DNA of 64,000 nt from Terrabacter sp. Ter38 (GTDB taxonomy: Bacteria; Actinomycetota; Actinomycetes; Actinomycetales; Dermatophilaceae), in NCBI RefSeq assembly GCF_024519435.1, contig NZ_JALJRZ010000005.1:1-64000 (forward strand), read 5' to 3'. Position 1 is the stretch's first letter, and each line of letters opens with the position of its first letter. The notes under the pieces were generated by a model, which was not told the origin of the DNA, searched no databases, and saw only the letters and a list, made by a program, of their open reading frames with translations. Of the stretch, positions 16,112-23,749 are shown piece by piece. Made by a program: the position numbers and the translations under genes.

Positions 16112-17464
16112 ATGGGAGCCTTTCCAGAGCGGCTGCTCGTCGCGAACCGCGGCGAGATCGCCCGACGGGTCATCGCGACGGCCCGGCGGCTCGGCATCGA
16201 GTCCGTGGCCGTGCACCACCCGATCGACGCCGCGCTGCCGTTCGTGCTCGAGGCCGACCTGGCCGTCCCCCTCGAGGGGGACGTCCCGGTCCGGGCGTAT
16301 CTCGACGGTGCCCAGATCATCCGCATCGCCCGCGAGGTCGGCGCCACGGCGATCCACCCGGGGTACGGATTCCTCGCCGAGAACGAGCAGTTCGCCAGGG
16401 ATGTCGTCGCGGCCGGGCTGACCTGGGTCGGGCCGTCGCCCGGGACGATCGCTGCGATGGGTGACAAGGTGGAGGCTCGCCGGGTCGTCGCCGAGGCGGG
16501 CGTGCCGGTGAGCGGGGGGGCGGACGATGCCCTGGGCTCGGTGGAGGAGGCCCTGCTCGAGGCGAGCCGCATCGGCTACCCGGTCATGGTCAAGGCCGCC
16601 GGAGGTGGTGGCGGCATCGGCATGGCCGTCGCCCACGACGCCGACGCGCTGCGCACGGCATTCGACGGCACCCGCTCGATGGCCGAGCGCAGCTTCGGCT
16701 CCGACCGGGTCTTCGTCGAGAAGTTCGTCTCCGCCGCGCGCCACGTCGAGGTGCAGGTCCTCGGCCTCGCGAACGGCACCGTCATCGCCTTGGGCGAGCG
16801 CGACTGCTCGGCGCAACGTCGCCACCAGAAGCTCGTCGAGGAGAGCCCGGCCCCGATGCTCGACCCGAGGGTCCGTGGGCGGATGCTCCTGAGCGCAGTG
16901 CAGGCGGCCGAGGTCGTCGGCTACCTCAACGCCGGCACGGTGGAGTTCCTGCTCGACACCGTCTCGGGCGAGTTCGTCTTCCTCGAGATGAACACGCGGA
17001 TCCAGGTGGAGCACCCCGTCACCGAGCTGACCTACGGCATCGACCTCGTCGAGCAGCAGCTGAGCATCGCCCACACCGGCACGACCACGGCCGACTTCGC
17101 GCCGTCACCGCGGGGGCACGCGATCGAGGTTCGCGTGTGTGCGGAGGACCCGAAGCGGTTCTATCCGCGACCGGGAGTCATCGACGAGTGGGTGGAGCCC
17201 TGCGGGCCGGGCATCCGCGTCGACTCCGCGTATGCCGCCGGCGTGGAGGTCACGCCCTTCTTTGACTCGCTCGTGGCGAAGGTGTGCGCGTACGGTGACA
17301 CGCGCGAGCAGGCGCTCGCGCGGGTCGTCGCGGCCCTGGACGAGTTCGTGGTCACGGGGCTGGTCACCAACCTCCCGTTCCTGCGCGAGCTGGTGCGGTC
17401 CGACGAGTTCGCGAGCGGCCGTTACGACACCAACGTCGTCGCGAACGTCAAGGCCGGCCGGTAG
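16112..17464 (+). CDS. biotin carboxylase subunit of acyl-CoA carboxylase
   Basis: 450 residues, the length of stand-alone AccC-type biotin carboxylases. N-terminal LLVANRGEIARRVI, the ATP-grasp glycine loop (MVKAAGGGGGIGM), the EKFVSAARHVEVQVLG segment and the catalytic MNTRIQVEHPVTE are all intact. AAAGGGGA precedes the ATG. It lacks a fused biotin domain, which is supplied by the next gene. It carboxylates biotin with bicarbonate and ATP. Confidence 0.93.
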   Translation: MGAFPERLLVANRGEIARRVIATARRLGIESVAVHHPIDAALPFVLEADLAVPLEGDVPVRAYLDGAQIIRIAREVGATAIHPGYGFLAENEQFARDVVAAGLTWVGPSPGTIAAMGDKVEARRVVAEAGVPVSGGADDALGSVEEALLEASRIGYPVMVKAAGGGGGIGMAVAHDADALRTAFDGTRSMAERSFGSDRVFVEKFVSAARHVEVQVLGLANGTVIALGERDCSAQRRHQKLVEESPAPMLDPRVRGRMLLSAVQAAEVVGYLNAGTVEFLLDTVSGEFVFLEMNTRIQVEHPVTELTYGIDLVEQQLSIAHTGTTTADFAPSPRGHAIEVRVCAEDPKRFYPRPGVIDEWVEPCGPGIRVDSAYAAGVEVTPFFDSLVAKVCAYGDTREQALARVVAALDEFVVTGLVTNLPFLRELVRSDEFASGRYDTNVVANVKAGR

Positions 17465-17498
17465 CAGGCCCGGGCCGGAACCACGAAAGGAAACCTCG

Positions 17499-17720
17499 AT
17501 GTCCGAGAGCATCCATGCCGACATGAGCGCGAACGTCTGGAAGATCCTCGTCGCACCCGGCGACGCCGTCGAGGAGGACACGCCGCTCATGATCCTCGAG
17601 TCCATGAAAATGGAGATCCCGGTCATGTCGGAGGTCGCAGGCGTCGTCGTCGCGGTCCACGTGTCCGAGGGCGACTCGGTGGACCCCGGCCAGTCCCTGC
17701 TCGACCTCTCCACCGACTGA
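17499..17720 (+). CDS. biotin carboxyl carrier protein, minimal
   Basis: 73 residues consisting only of a biotinyl domain. The attachment motif ESMKME is at about residues 33-38, with the target Lys at 36, and flanking Gly/Val strands match lipoyl/biotinyl domains. GAAAGGA precedes the ATG. Together with the two upstream genes it completes a three-polypeptide biotin-dependent carboxylase. Confidence 0.9.
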   Translation: MSESIHADMSANVWKILVAPGDAVEEDTPLMILESMKMEIPVMSEVAGVVVAVHVSEGDSVDPGQSLLDLSTD

Positions 17721-17751
17721 ACACCTACCTGAGCTCCGAGTGAGGAACACG

Positions 17752-18750
17752 ATGACACGTATGAAGGGCTGGTCCGTCACGAGCCTCGGTGAGCCCGAGC
17801 AGGTGCTCGAGCTGCGCGACCTCGTGGTGCCGGAGCCGGGGCCGCGGCAGGTGCTCGTCCGAGTCCGTGCCAGCGCGGCCAACTTCCCCGACGTCCTGAT
17901 GTGCCGCGGCCTGTACCAGATCAAGCCGGAGCTGCCGTTCACCCCCGGTGCGGAGCTGTGCGGGGACGTGGAGGCGGTGGGATCCGAGGTGACGCGTCAC
18001 ACCGTCGGAGACCGAGTGCTCGGGCTGTGCAGCCTGCCGCACGGCGGGTTCGCCGAGTTCGCCCTCATGGACGAACACACCACGTATGCCGCCCCGGCCT
18101 CCCTCGACGACGCCCAGTCGGCGGCGCTCTTCATCGGCTACCAGACGGGCTGGTTCGGGCTGCACCGCCGCGCGCGGATTCAGCCCGGCGAGACCCTCCT
18201 CGTGCATGCCGCTGCCGGCGGTGTCGGTAGCGCCGCGGTCCAGCTCGGCAAGGCGGCGGGAGCGCGGGTCATCGGTGTCGTGGGGGGCGAGGCGAAGGCT
18301 CGGTACGCCAGGGAGCTCGGTGCCGACGTCGTCGTCGACCGCCACACCGAGGACTTCGTCGACGTCGTCAAGCGCGAGACGGGCGGTCGCGGTGCCGACG
18401 TGGTGTACGACCCCGTCGGTGGAGAGGTGTACGACCGCTCGACGAAGTGCATCGCCTTCGAGGGCCGCATCGTCGTCGTCGGGTTCGCCGGGGGCACGAT
18501 GCAGCAGGCGGCGCTGAACCACGCACTCGTGAAGAACTACTCGATCCTGGGCCTGCACTGGGGGCTCTACAACGTCAAGGACCTCCCAGCCGCCGCGGCC
18601 TGTCAGGCGGAGCTCACGCGCTTGGCCGACTCGGGCCTCATCGCGCCGTTCGTCAGCGAGAGGTTCCCCCTCGACGACACTGCGTCTGCGCTCCAGCGCC
18701 TCGCCGACGGCAGGACCGTGGGCCGGGTCGTCCTCGACGTCCGTTCCTGA
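17752..18750 (+). CDS. zinc-independent MDR, NADPH:quinone oxidoreductase-like
   Basis: 332 residues from the ATG at 17752 (a GTG at 17740 is in frame). GroES-like N-terminal domain followed by a Rossmann domain with the nucleotide loop HAAAGGVGSAAVQLGKAAGA near 147-166. No zinc-binding Cys cluster. The family (Qor, enoyl reductases, crotonyl-CoA-type reductases) reduces activated double bonds with NADPH. Probably reduces an unsaturated intermediate. Last gene of the 12160-18750 operon. Confidence 0.88.
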   Translation: MTRMKGWSVTSLGEPEQVLELRDLVVPEPGPRQVLVRVRASAANFPDVLMCRGLYQIKPELPFTPGAELCGDVEAVGSEVTRHTVGDRVLGLCSLPHGGFAEFALMDEHTTYAAPASLDDAQSAALFIGYQTGWFGLHRRARIQPGETLLVHAAAGGVGSAAVQLGKAAGARVIGVVGGEAKARYARELGADVVVDRHTEDFVDVVKRETGGRGADVVYDPVGGEVYDRSTKCIAFEGRIVVVGFAGGTMQQAALNHALVKNYSILGLHWGLYNVKDLPAAAACQAELTRLADSGLIAPFVSERFPLDDTASALQRLADGRTVGRVVLDVRS

Positions 18751-18765
18751 CACCGGCCGTCGCTC

Positions 18766-18794
18766 TTGACCTCCTTTAGCCACTTGGCTAGAAT
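18766..18794 (+). promoter_or_regulatory. predicted sigma-70-type promoter of the P450 operon
   Basis: -35 TTGACC (18766-18771), exactly 17 nt spacer, -10 TAGAAT (18789-18794). It lies 50 nt before the P450 start. The operator dyad at 18776-18810 covers the spacer and the -10, as expected for repression. Confidence 0.75.
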
Positions 18795-18810
18795 CTAGCC
18801 AAGTGGCTAA
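18776..18810 (+). promoter_or_regulatory. 35-bp perfect palindromic operator overlapping the P450 promoter
   Basis: Two 17-nt arms (left TTAGCCACTTGGCTAGA) are perfect reverse complements around a single central base at 18793. Each arm also contains its own smaller dyad, TAGCCA-N2-TGGCTA, so two repressor dimers could bind side by side. A TetR- or MarR-type repressor is likely; the TetR gene at 21556 is the nearest candidate. Confidence 0.8.
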
Positions 18811-18843
18811 CGAGGGCCCTGTCCCTCGCATCAGGAGGACTTC

Positions 18844-20145
18844 ATGGACGCAGTCCCAGTCGACACCGACGCCGACACCAGGACCGACACGAGCAGCGGC
18901 GGTCAAGCGACGACCGCGGATGACGGTGCGGCTGCGTGCCCGCACCTGCGCAAGTACTCGTTGACCCCACCCGAGAGCCGGCCGCTCGACGAGCCCGACT
19001 ACTTCGGCGAGCTGCGCCAGGAGTGCCCGGCCAGCACCGTCACGTTGGGCGAGAGCGGGTCGTCGTGGCTCTTCACGGCCTTCGAGGACGTCAAGACGAT
19101 CCTGGCCGACACGCGGTTCAGCTCCAGCCCGCTGACACCAGGTTTCCCGCTCGAGGGTGCCCCCGGCTCGGATGCGCCCGTCGCCGTGACGACGATGATC
19201 CGTTCCGATCCGCCGGTCCACACGCGCCTGCGGCGCATGGTCGCGAAGGACTTCATGCCCAAGGCCGTCGAGGGCTACCGCGACTTCGTCTGCGCCACGA
19301 TCGACGCCCGCATCGACTCGCTGGCGACCCTGCCGCAGCCGATCGACCTCATCGAGTCGTTCGCCCTTGCCGTGCCCTCGGACGTCATCTCGAAGATCCT
19401 CGGCGTGCCGGTGGAGGACGAGGCGATGTTCCAGGAGCTCACCGAGCGGATGACGACCCTGTCGCTGACCCGCGAGGAGCAGTACCAGGTGATCGGCGAG
19501 TTCGCGGCGTTCTGCGACCGGCTCATCTCCCTCAAGGAGTCCGAGCCTGCGGACGACCTCCTGACGCGCCTGACCCACGAGCAGCTGCTCACCGGCGAGC
19601 TCACGCGCGAGCAGCTGGCCGGCTTCGTCATCATGCTCGTCTCGGCGGGGCACGACACCACGGCCGGGATGTTCGGCCTGTCCGTGCTGACCCTGCTGCA
19701 GCACCCGGATCAGCTCGAGCTGCTCCGGTCCGGCGCTCGGAGCTGGGACAGCGCCGTGGAGGAGCTGGTCCGGATCCACACGGTCGTCCGCATGGGCCCG
19801 CGGCGTGCCGCGACAGAGGACATCGAGGTCGGCGGCACGCTGGTGCGCAAGGGGGAGGGTGTCATCGCCTCGATCCTCGCGGCCAACCACGACGAGTCGC
19901 AGTTCGGACCCTCTCGCTTCGCCGACTTCAGCATCCCGGAGGAGAAGCCGAAGCATCTCGGCTTCGGCTTCGGGCCCCACCAGTGCGTCGGACAGAACCT
20001 CGCTCGTCTCGAGCTCGGCTACGGGCTCCCGCGTCTGTTCGAGCGCTACCCGGACCTGCGCCTGGTCGACGACGACATCACGCGACTCCGATTCCGAGAG
20101 GGCCGCGCGTTCTTCGGCATCCGTGAGCTGCGAGTACACCTGTGA
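18844..20145 (+). CDS. cytochrome P450
   Basis: 433 residues, bacterial class I P450 length. I-helix oxygen-binding motif AGHDTTAG, K-helix ExxR (ELVR), and heme-ligand motif FGFGPHQCVG with Cys381 are intact. AGGAGG lies just before the ATG. The ferredoxin and ferredoxin reductase genes follow with overlaps, so the full electron chain is encoded in one operon. It probably hydroxylates the imported substrate or an early intermediate. Strongly regulated, judging from the palindrome over its promoter. Confidence 0.93.
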   Translation: MDAVPVDTDADTRTDTSSGGQATTADDGAAACPHLRKYSLTPPESRPLDEPDYFGELRQECPASTVTLGESGSSWLFTAFEDVKTILADTRFSSSPLTPGFPLEGAPGSDAPVAVTTMIRSDPPVHTRLRRMVAKDFMPKAVEGYRDFVCATIDARIDSLATLPQPIDLIESFALAVPSDVISKILGVPVEDEAMFQELTERMTTLSLTREEQYQVIGEFAAFCDRLISLKESEPADDLLTRLTHEQLLTGELTREQLAGFVIMLVSAGHDTTAGMFGLSVLTLLQHPDQLELLRSGARSWDSAVEELVRIHTVVRMGPRRAATEDIEVGGTLVRKGEGVIASILAANHDESQFGPSRFADFSIPEEKPKHLGFGFGPHQCVGQNLARLELGYGLPRLFERYPDLRLVDDDITRLRFREGRAFFGIRELRVHL

Positions 20146-20366
20146 CCACCGACCTGAAGGCGGCGACGACCATGAACCTCACCATCGACGTGGCCAAGTG
20201 CTGCGGCTCCGGCCAGTGCGTCATGGCAGCCCCCGACGTCTTCGACCAGGACGATGACGGTGTGGCGTTCCTGCTGGACCAGACGCCACCCGACACCGAG
20301 CGCGCCAACGTCGACGAGGCCATCGCCTCGTGCCCGACCGGGGCCATCACGGTCGTCGATGGCTGA
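20142..20366 (+). CDS. ferredoxin, 3Fe-4S type, P450 partner
   Basis: 74 residues from a GTG that overlaps the P450 stop (GTGA); an internal ATG at 20172 is possible. The cluster pattern is CCGSGQC followed by VMAAPDVFDQDDDG and a distant CPTGAI, typical of P450-linked actinobacterial ferredoxins. In these the position of the fourth ligand is not Cys, giving a 3Fe-4S cluster. Passes electrons from the reductase at 20359 to the P450. Confidence 0.9.
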   Translation: MTTDLKAATTMNLTIDVAKCCGSGQCVMAAPDVFDQDDDGVAFLLDQTPPDTERANVDEAIASCPTGAITVVDG

Positions 20367-21579
20367 GCCGACGACTGGACGAGTCGTCGTCGTGGGCACC
20401 GGACACGGAGGTGTCCAGACAGGCAACGCGCTGCGTCGCGCGGGTTGGGTCGGCCCGATCACCCTGGTCGGCGCAGAGAAGCACCTGCCCTACCAGCGCC
20501 CGCCGCTGTCCAAGTCGTGTGCCGACGCCGAGGCCCTGGACGACCTGGCCCTGTTCCACCCAGCCGCGCACTACGACTCAGTCGGGGTCGACCTCGAGCT
20601 GGGCGCGCAGGTGGTCGGGATCGACCGCGACGGCTCTGAGGTCGAGCTGCACTCAGGCAGGCGCCTGGCCTATGACCACCTGGTCCTGGCCCTCGGTTCG
20701 CGACCCAGACCGGTGCCGGTCGCCGGCTGCGGGCTGGCCGGCGTTCACACGCTGCGGACACTCGACGACGCTCGTTGGATCAGCGCACGCCTGCGCACCG
20801 CCGGCTCGGTCGTCCTCGTGGGCGGCGGCTTCATCGGCCTCGAGCTGGCCACGGTCGCTGCCCGACTCGGCAAGCGCGTCACGGTGGTCGAGGCCGCTCC
20901 GCGACTTCTCCACGGCGCCGTCACGCCGGTCACCGGCCAGTTCCTGACCGAGCGGCATACGGCAGCAGGTGTGCGTCTGCGGCTCGGTGAGGCGGTCGAC
21001 CGGATCACCGGCGTCGACGGAGCCGTCCGGAGCGTCCTCACTGCCAGTGGCGACGAGCTGTCGGCCGACCTGGTCGTCGTGTGTGTCGGTGCAGTTCCCA
21101 ACTGTGAGCTGGCTCGGGCGGCAGGGCTACCCGTGGACGACGGCATCCTCGTCGACTACGACCTGGTGACGGCAGACCCGGCCATCTCGGCGATCGGCGA
21201 CTGTGCACGGTTTCCCTACGGCAACCGCCGCGTGCGACTCAGCTCCGTGCAGAATGCCTTCGACGGAGCGACCCACGTGGCACGCCGGCTCACGAGCGGC
21301 GCCGGCGGGTATGCGCCGGTGCCGTGGTTCTGGTCCGACCAAGCCGGTGTCAAGGTCCAGATGGCCGGGCTCCCGACTGCGCTCCACGGCGGGCTCGGCA
21401 GCGGGCCCGAGGAGCAGCTCGACGTCGAGGGGGACGTCGCGGGCGGATCATTCAGTGTGCACCGCTACGTCGATGGTCGCTTCGTCGGCGGCGAGTCGGT
21501 CGGTATGCCGCGGGCGCACCTGGCCATGCGCCGCCGGCTGGCCGCCGAGCGTGCCTCAGCCGTCCCGCTTGCCGGATGA
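20359..21579 (+). CDS. NAD(P)H-dependent ferredoxin reductase
   Basis: 406 residues. FAD motif GTGHGG near 13-18, LPYQRPPLSK typical of putidaredoxin-reductase-type enzymes, NAD(P) motif GGGFIGLELA, and the second FAD motif ending SAIGDCARFP. The start overlaps the ferredoxin stop by 8 nt. Its 3' end overlaps the convergent TetR gene by 24 nt. Completes the P450 electron chain. Confidence 0.92.
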   Translation: MAEPTTGRVVVVGTGHGGVQTGNALRRAGWVGPITLVGAEKHLPYQRPPLSKSCADAEALDDLALFHPAAHYDSVGVDLELGAQVVGIDRDGSEVELHSGRRLAYDHLVLALGSRPRPVPVAGCGLAGVHTLRTLDDARWISARLRTAGSVVLVGGGFIGLELATVAARLGKRVTVVEAAPRLLHGAVTPVTGQFLTERHTAAGVRLRLGEAVDRITGVDGAVRSVLTASGDELSADLVVVCVGAVPNCELARAAGLPVDDGILVDYDLVTADPAISAIGDCARFPYGNRRVRLSSVQNAFDGATHVARRLTSGAGGYAPVPWFWSDQAGVKVQMAGLPTALHGGLGSGPEEQLDVEGDVAGGSFSVHRYVDGRFVGGESVGMPRAHLAMRRRLAAERASAVPLAG

Positions 21580-22155
21580 GCCCGAGCCGGATGCGATCGT
21601 CAGTGCCCGGTCGCGGATGCCGGCGAGCTCCTCGTCGTCGAGCTCGAGCCCTCGCTGGAAGATGGGCTGGAGCAGGCCCCAGCCGATCAGGGTGGCCCCG
21701 AACGCAGCCGTGTGGGCGCGGACCTCTCGGTCATCCCAGTCGGGATGCTGCTGCGCGATTCCGGCCGTAATGGCCCGAATGAGCGGAAACTCCCACTCCA
21801 TGGACTCCATCAGATCGGGGTCGACCACCAGGTTTGCAACAATCCGCCACAGGTCGGCATCGGTCGAGAACAGAGTCGGATCACTCCACCAGTCCGCTTC
21901 GTGTTCGTTTCTGGCTTGTGCCGTCGCCCGGTCCGAGAGCTGCAGGAAAACCTCTCGGAATATCTTCTCCTTGGTGCCGAAATACTGATGGATCAGACCG
22001 TAGTTCACGTGCGCGCGTCGGGCGATCGCCCGACCCGAGACCTGGCTGGCCGGCTGGGCTGCCAACAGCTCCGTCGCAGCCGTCACGAGCGACGCCTTGA
22101 CCGCCTCCACCCCCCGCGGGGGTGCGATATCGTGCTCAGCCTTGGGCGTCGCCAT
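21556..22155 (-). CDS. TetR-family transcriptional regulator
   Basis: 199 residues. The N-terminal helix-turn-helix contains VSGRAIARRAHVNYGLIHQYFGTKEKIFREVF, followed by a divergent ligand-binding domain. GAGGAGA precedes the ATG at 22155. It is convergent with the P450 operon and divergent from the binding-protein gene. Possible targets are the 35-bp palindrome at 18776 or the dyad at 22241, 86 nt upstream of its own start. Ligand unknown. Confidence 0.9.
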   Translation of the reverse strand: MATPKAEHDIAPPRGVEAVKASLVTAATELLAAQPASQVSGRAIARRAHVNYGLIHQYFGTKEKIFREVFLQLSDRATAQARNEHEADWWSDPTLFSTDADLWRIVANLVVDPDLMESMEWEFPLIRAITAGIAQQHPDWDDREVRAHTAAFGATLIGWGLLQPIFQRGLELDDEELAGIRDRALTIASGSGSSGKRDG

Positions 22156-22240
22156 GCGTGTCTCTCCTCGTGTGGCACCGGCTCGACGTCAGCGCGGCGG
22201 GGTGTCCCGAGCATACTGGCGGGCCCGCTGCACCCACCGA

Positions 22241-22255
22241 CTATCGGAGCGATAG
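22241..22255 (+). promoter_or_regulatory. operator-like dyad, LysR-box form (site 2)
   Basis: CTATCG-GAG-CGATAG, differing from the site at 5714 only in the central base. It ends 22 nt before a TTGACA -35 box, exactly as site 1 does. It lies in the 336-nt region between the TetR gene and the substrate-binding-protein gene, so autoregulation by TetR is the alternative reading. Confidence 0.7.
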
Positions 22256-22277
22256 CGCGCTCCACCGGGGTGATCCA

Positions 22278-22307
22278 TTGACACCCCCGATGGCCCGGGA
22301 TGAGTAT
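22278..22307 (+). promoter_or_regulatory. predicted promoter of the substrate-binding protein gene
   Basis: -35 TTGACA (22278-22283), 18-nt spacer, -10 GAGTAT (22302-22307), matching the promoter at 5751-5780 in spacing and in most spacer bases. Predicted start is near 22314, leaving a leader of about 178 nt in which no structure was identified. Confidence 0.6.
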
Positions 22308-22491
22308 CTGGCCACCGGCGTTGGACGCACGATGTGCCTGCAGAATCCTTGTGACCCGAGGTGGCGACCAGTCAGACCACGCGAACCGGCCGGGCCCCTG
22401 GAAATGGTCTGAGGAAGTTTGGTTCCAAGCCTTTCATCCAGTCAAAGAAATCGATTCTCGGATTCAATGCCGAATCTCATGAGGAGCAGGA

Positions 22492-23637
22492 ATGTTCAGT
22501 ACCCAGCAGCGGCTCGCAGGCGATTCGGCCTCCGCTCTCTCCGCGTCGACATCGCGCCGGACCCTGCTCAGGGCCATCGGCCTTGGAGCCGTGGCCGTCG
22601 GCGGGGCCAGCGCCCTCGCCGCGTGCGGCGGTGACCCCGCCCCCACGAGCGCTGGCACGCAGGGGGGTGCGGCTGGTGGCCTGGCGGAGCCGACCGCGTT
22701 CAAGATCGCCTCCGCGCCCGGCGACAACTACTTCCTCGACGCCGTCTGCGCCGACCAGAAGCTGTTCGACAAGTACAAGCTCGATGTCGGTGAGTTCGTC
22801 TTCCCCCAGAGCGGCGTCCAGGCGATGCAGCTCTTCGCGGCGGGGGCCATCAACGGCATGCAGCAGGACACCGTGCTGACCATGGCCAGCTTCGCCAACG
22901 CCCAGCAGGGCAAGCGGCCTGTCATCGTCGGCATGCGCATCCCCGAGACGACCTACAGCATCGTCGTCAACCAGGGCACCTGGCCCGCCGCGTCCGCGAG
23001 CTTCGACGAGAAGATGCACGCCCTGGCGGGCAAGAAGATCGGCGTGGCGGCCGTCGGTGCGGGGGCGGACCAGCAGCTGCGTCTGGCCCTCGAGGCCGCC
23101 GGCATGAAGTACGAGGACGTCACGCACCTCGGTGTCGGACAGTTCACGCCGGGCATCGCGCAGATGAGGGCGGGGCGCGTCGGCGCCTACGTCGCCGTGA
23201 CGTTCGCGACGAGCGAGCTCATGGCCCAGGCCTCGGGTGGCCAGTCGTACATCCAGTTCTGGAACGAGGACGCTCCCGCGATCCTCAGCAAGCAGCAGGT
23301 CCAGCCGATCATCGTCCGCGAGGACTTCCTCGCGGACAGCAAGGACGTCGTCGCCGCGTGGAAGTCGGCCGCGTGGGATGCCAAGGACTGGATCCTGGCC
23401 AACCGCAAGGAGGCTGCCGACAAGCTGAACCAGACGCAGTTCGGTGGCAAGGGCGCCGCGGCGGCGACGGCATACATCGAGCACTACGCGACCTCCGTCG
23501 TCCCGAAGATCCTGCCCGACTGGAAGGTCGGCAAGGACGGCATCGAGGTGATGATCGCCGTCGCGGAGAAGCTCGGCGCCGTCAAGGCCGGCCAGGTGAC
23601 CTACGAGAACATCGTCGCGGACTTCGCGCGGGCCTGA
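22492..23637 (+). CDS. ABC transporter substrate-binding lipoprotein, SsuA/NMT1-like
   Basis: 381 residues. A Tat-type signal (SRRTLLRAIG) with a lipobox (ALAAC, Cys near 45) predicts export and lipid anchoring. The mature part has the sulfonate/nitrate/taurine binding-protein pattern, with GKKIGVAAVGAGADQQLRLALEAAGM in the middle. GAGGAGCAGGA precedes the ATG. It should deliver substrate to the permease at 3840 and ATPase at 5843, with which it shares promoter architecture. A strong terminator follows. Confidence 0.88.
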   Translation: MFSTQQRLAGDSASALSASTSRRTLLRAIGLGAVAVGGASALAACGGDPAPTSAGTQGGAAGGLAEPTAFKIASAPGDNYFLDAVCADQKLFDKYKLDVGEFVFPQSGVQAMQLFAAGAINGMQQDTVLTMASFANAQQGKRPVIVGMRIPETTYSIVVNQGTWPAASASFDEKMHALAGKKIGVAAVGAGADQQLRLALEAAGMKYEDVTHLGVGQFTPGIAQMRAGRVGAYVAVTFATSELMAQASGGQSYIQFWNEDAPAILSKQQVQPIIVREDFLADSKDVVAAWKSAAWDAKDWILANRKEAADKLNQTQFGGKGAAAATAYIEHYATSVVPKILPDWKVGKDGIEVMIAVAEKLGAVKAGQVTYENIVADFARA

Positions 23638-23666
23638 CGCGAGCCGACCCGGTCACCATGACCACA

Positions 23667-23705
23667 GACGGACCCGGCCGCGCTCCTCGCGCGGCCGGGT
23701 CCGTC
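23667..23705 (+). terminator. strong hairpin terminator after the substrate-binding protein gene
   Basis: A perfect 17-bp GC-rich stem (23667-23683 with 23689-23705) closes a 5-nt loop (TCCTC), 29 nt after the stop. There is no T run, as is common in high-GC actinobacterial terminators. It separates the lipoprotein gene from the acyl-CoA dehydrogenase gene. Confidence 0.85.
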
Positions 23706-23749
23706 GCCGTAGGCCCTCGCCCGGTCACGACGCCCAAGGAGCTGCGCTG

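Noticed and set aside
17725-20139. 804-codon minus-strand frame opposite the MDR and P450 genes
   Set aside because: The plus-strand genes carry complete catalytic motifs; the antisense frame has none.
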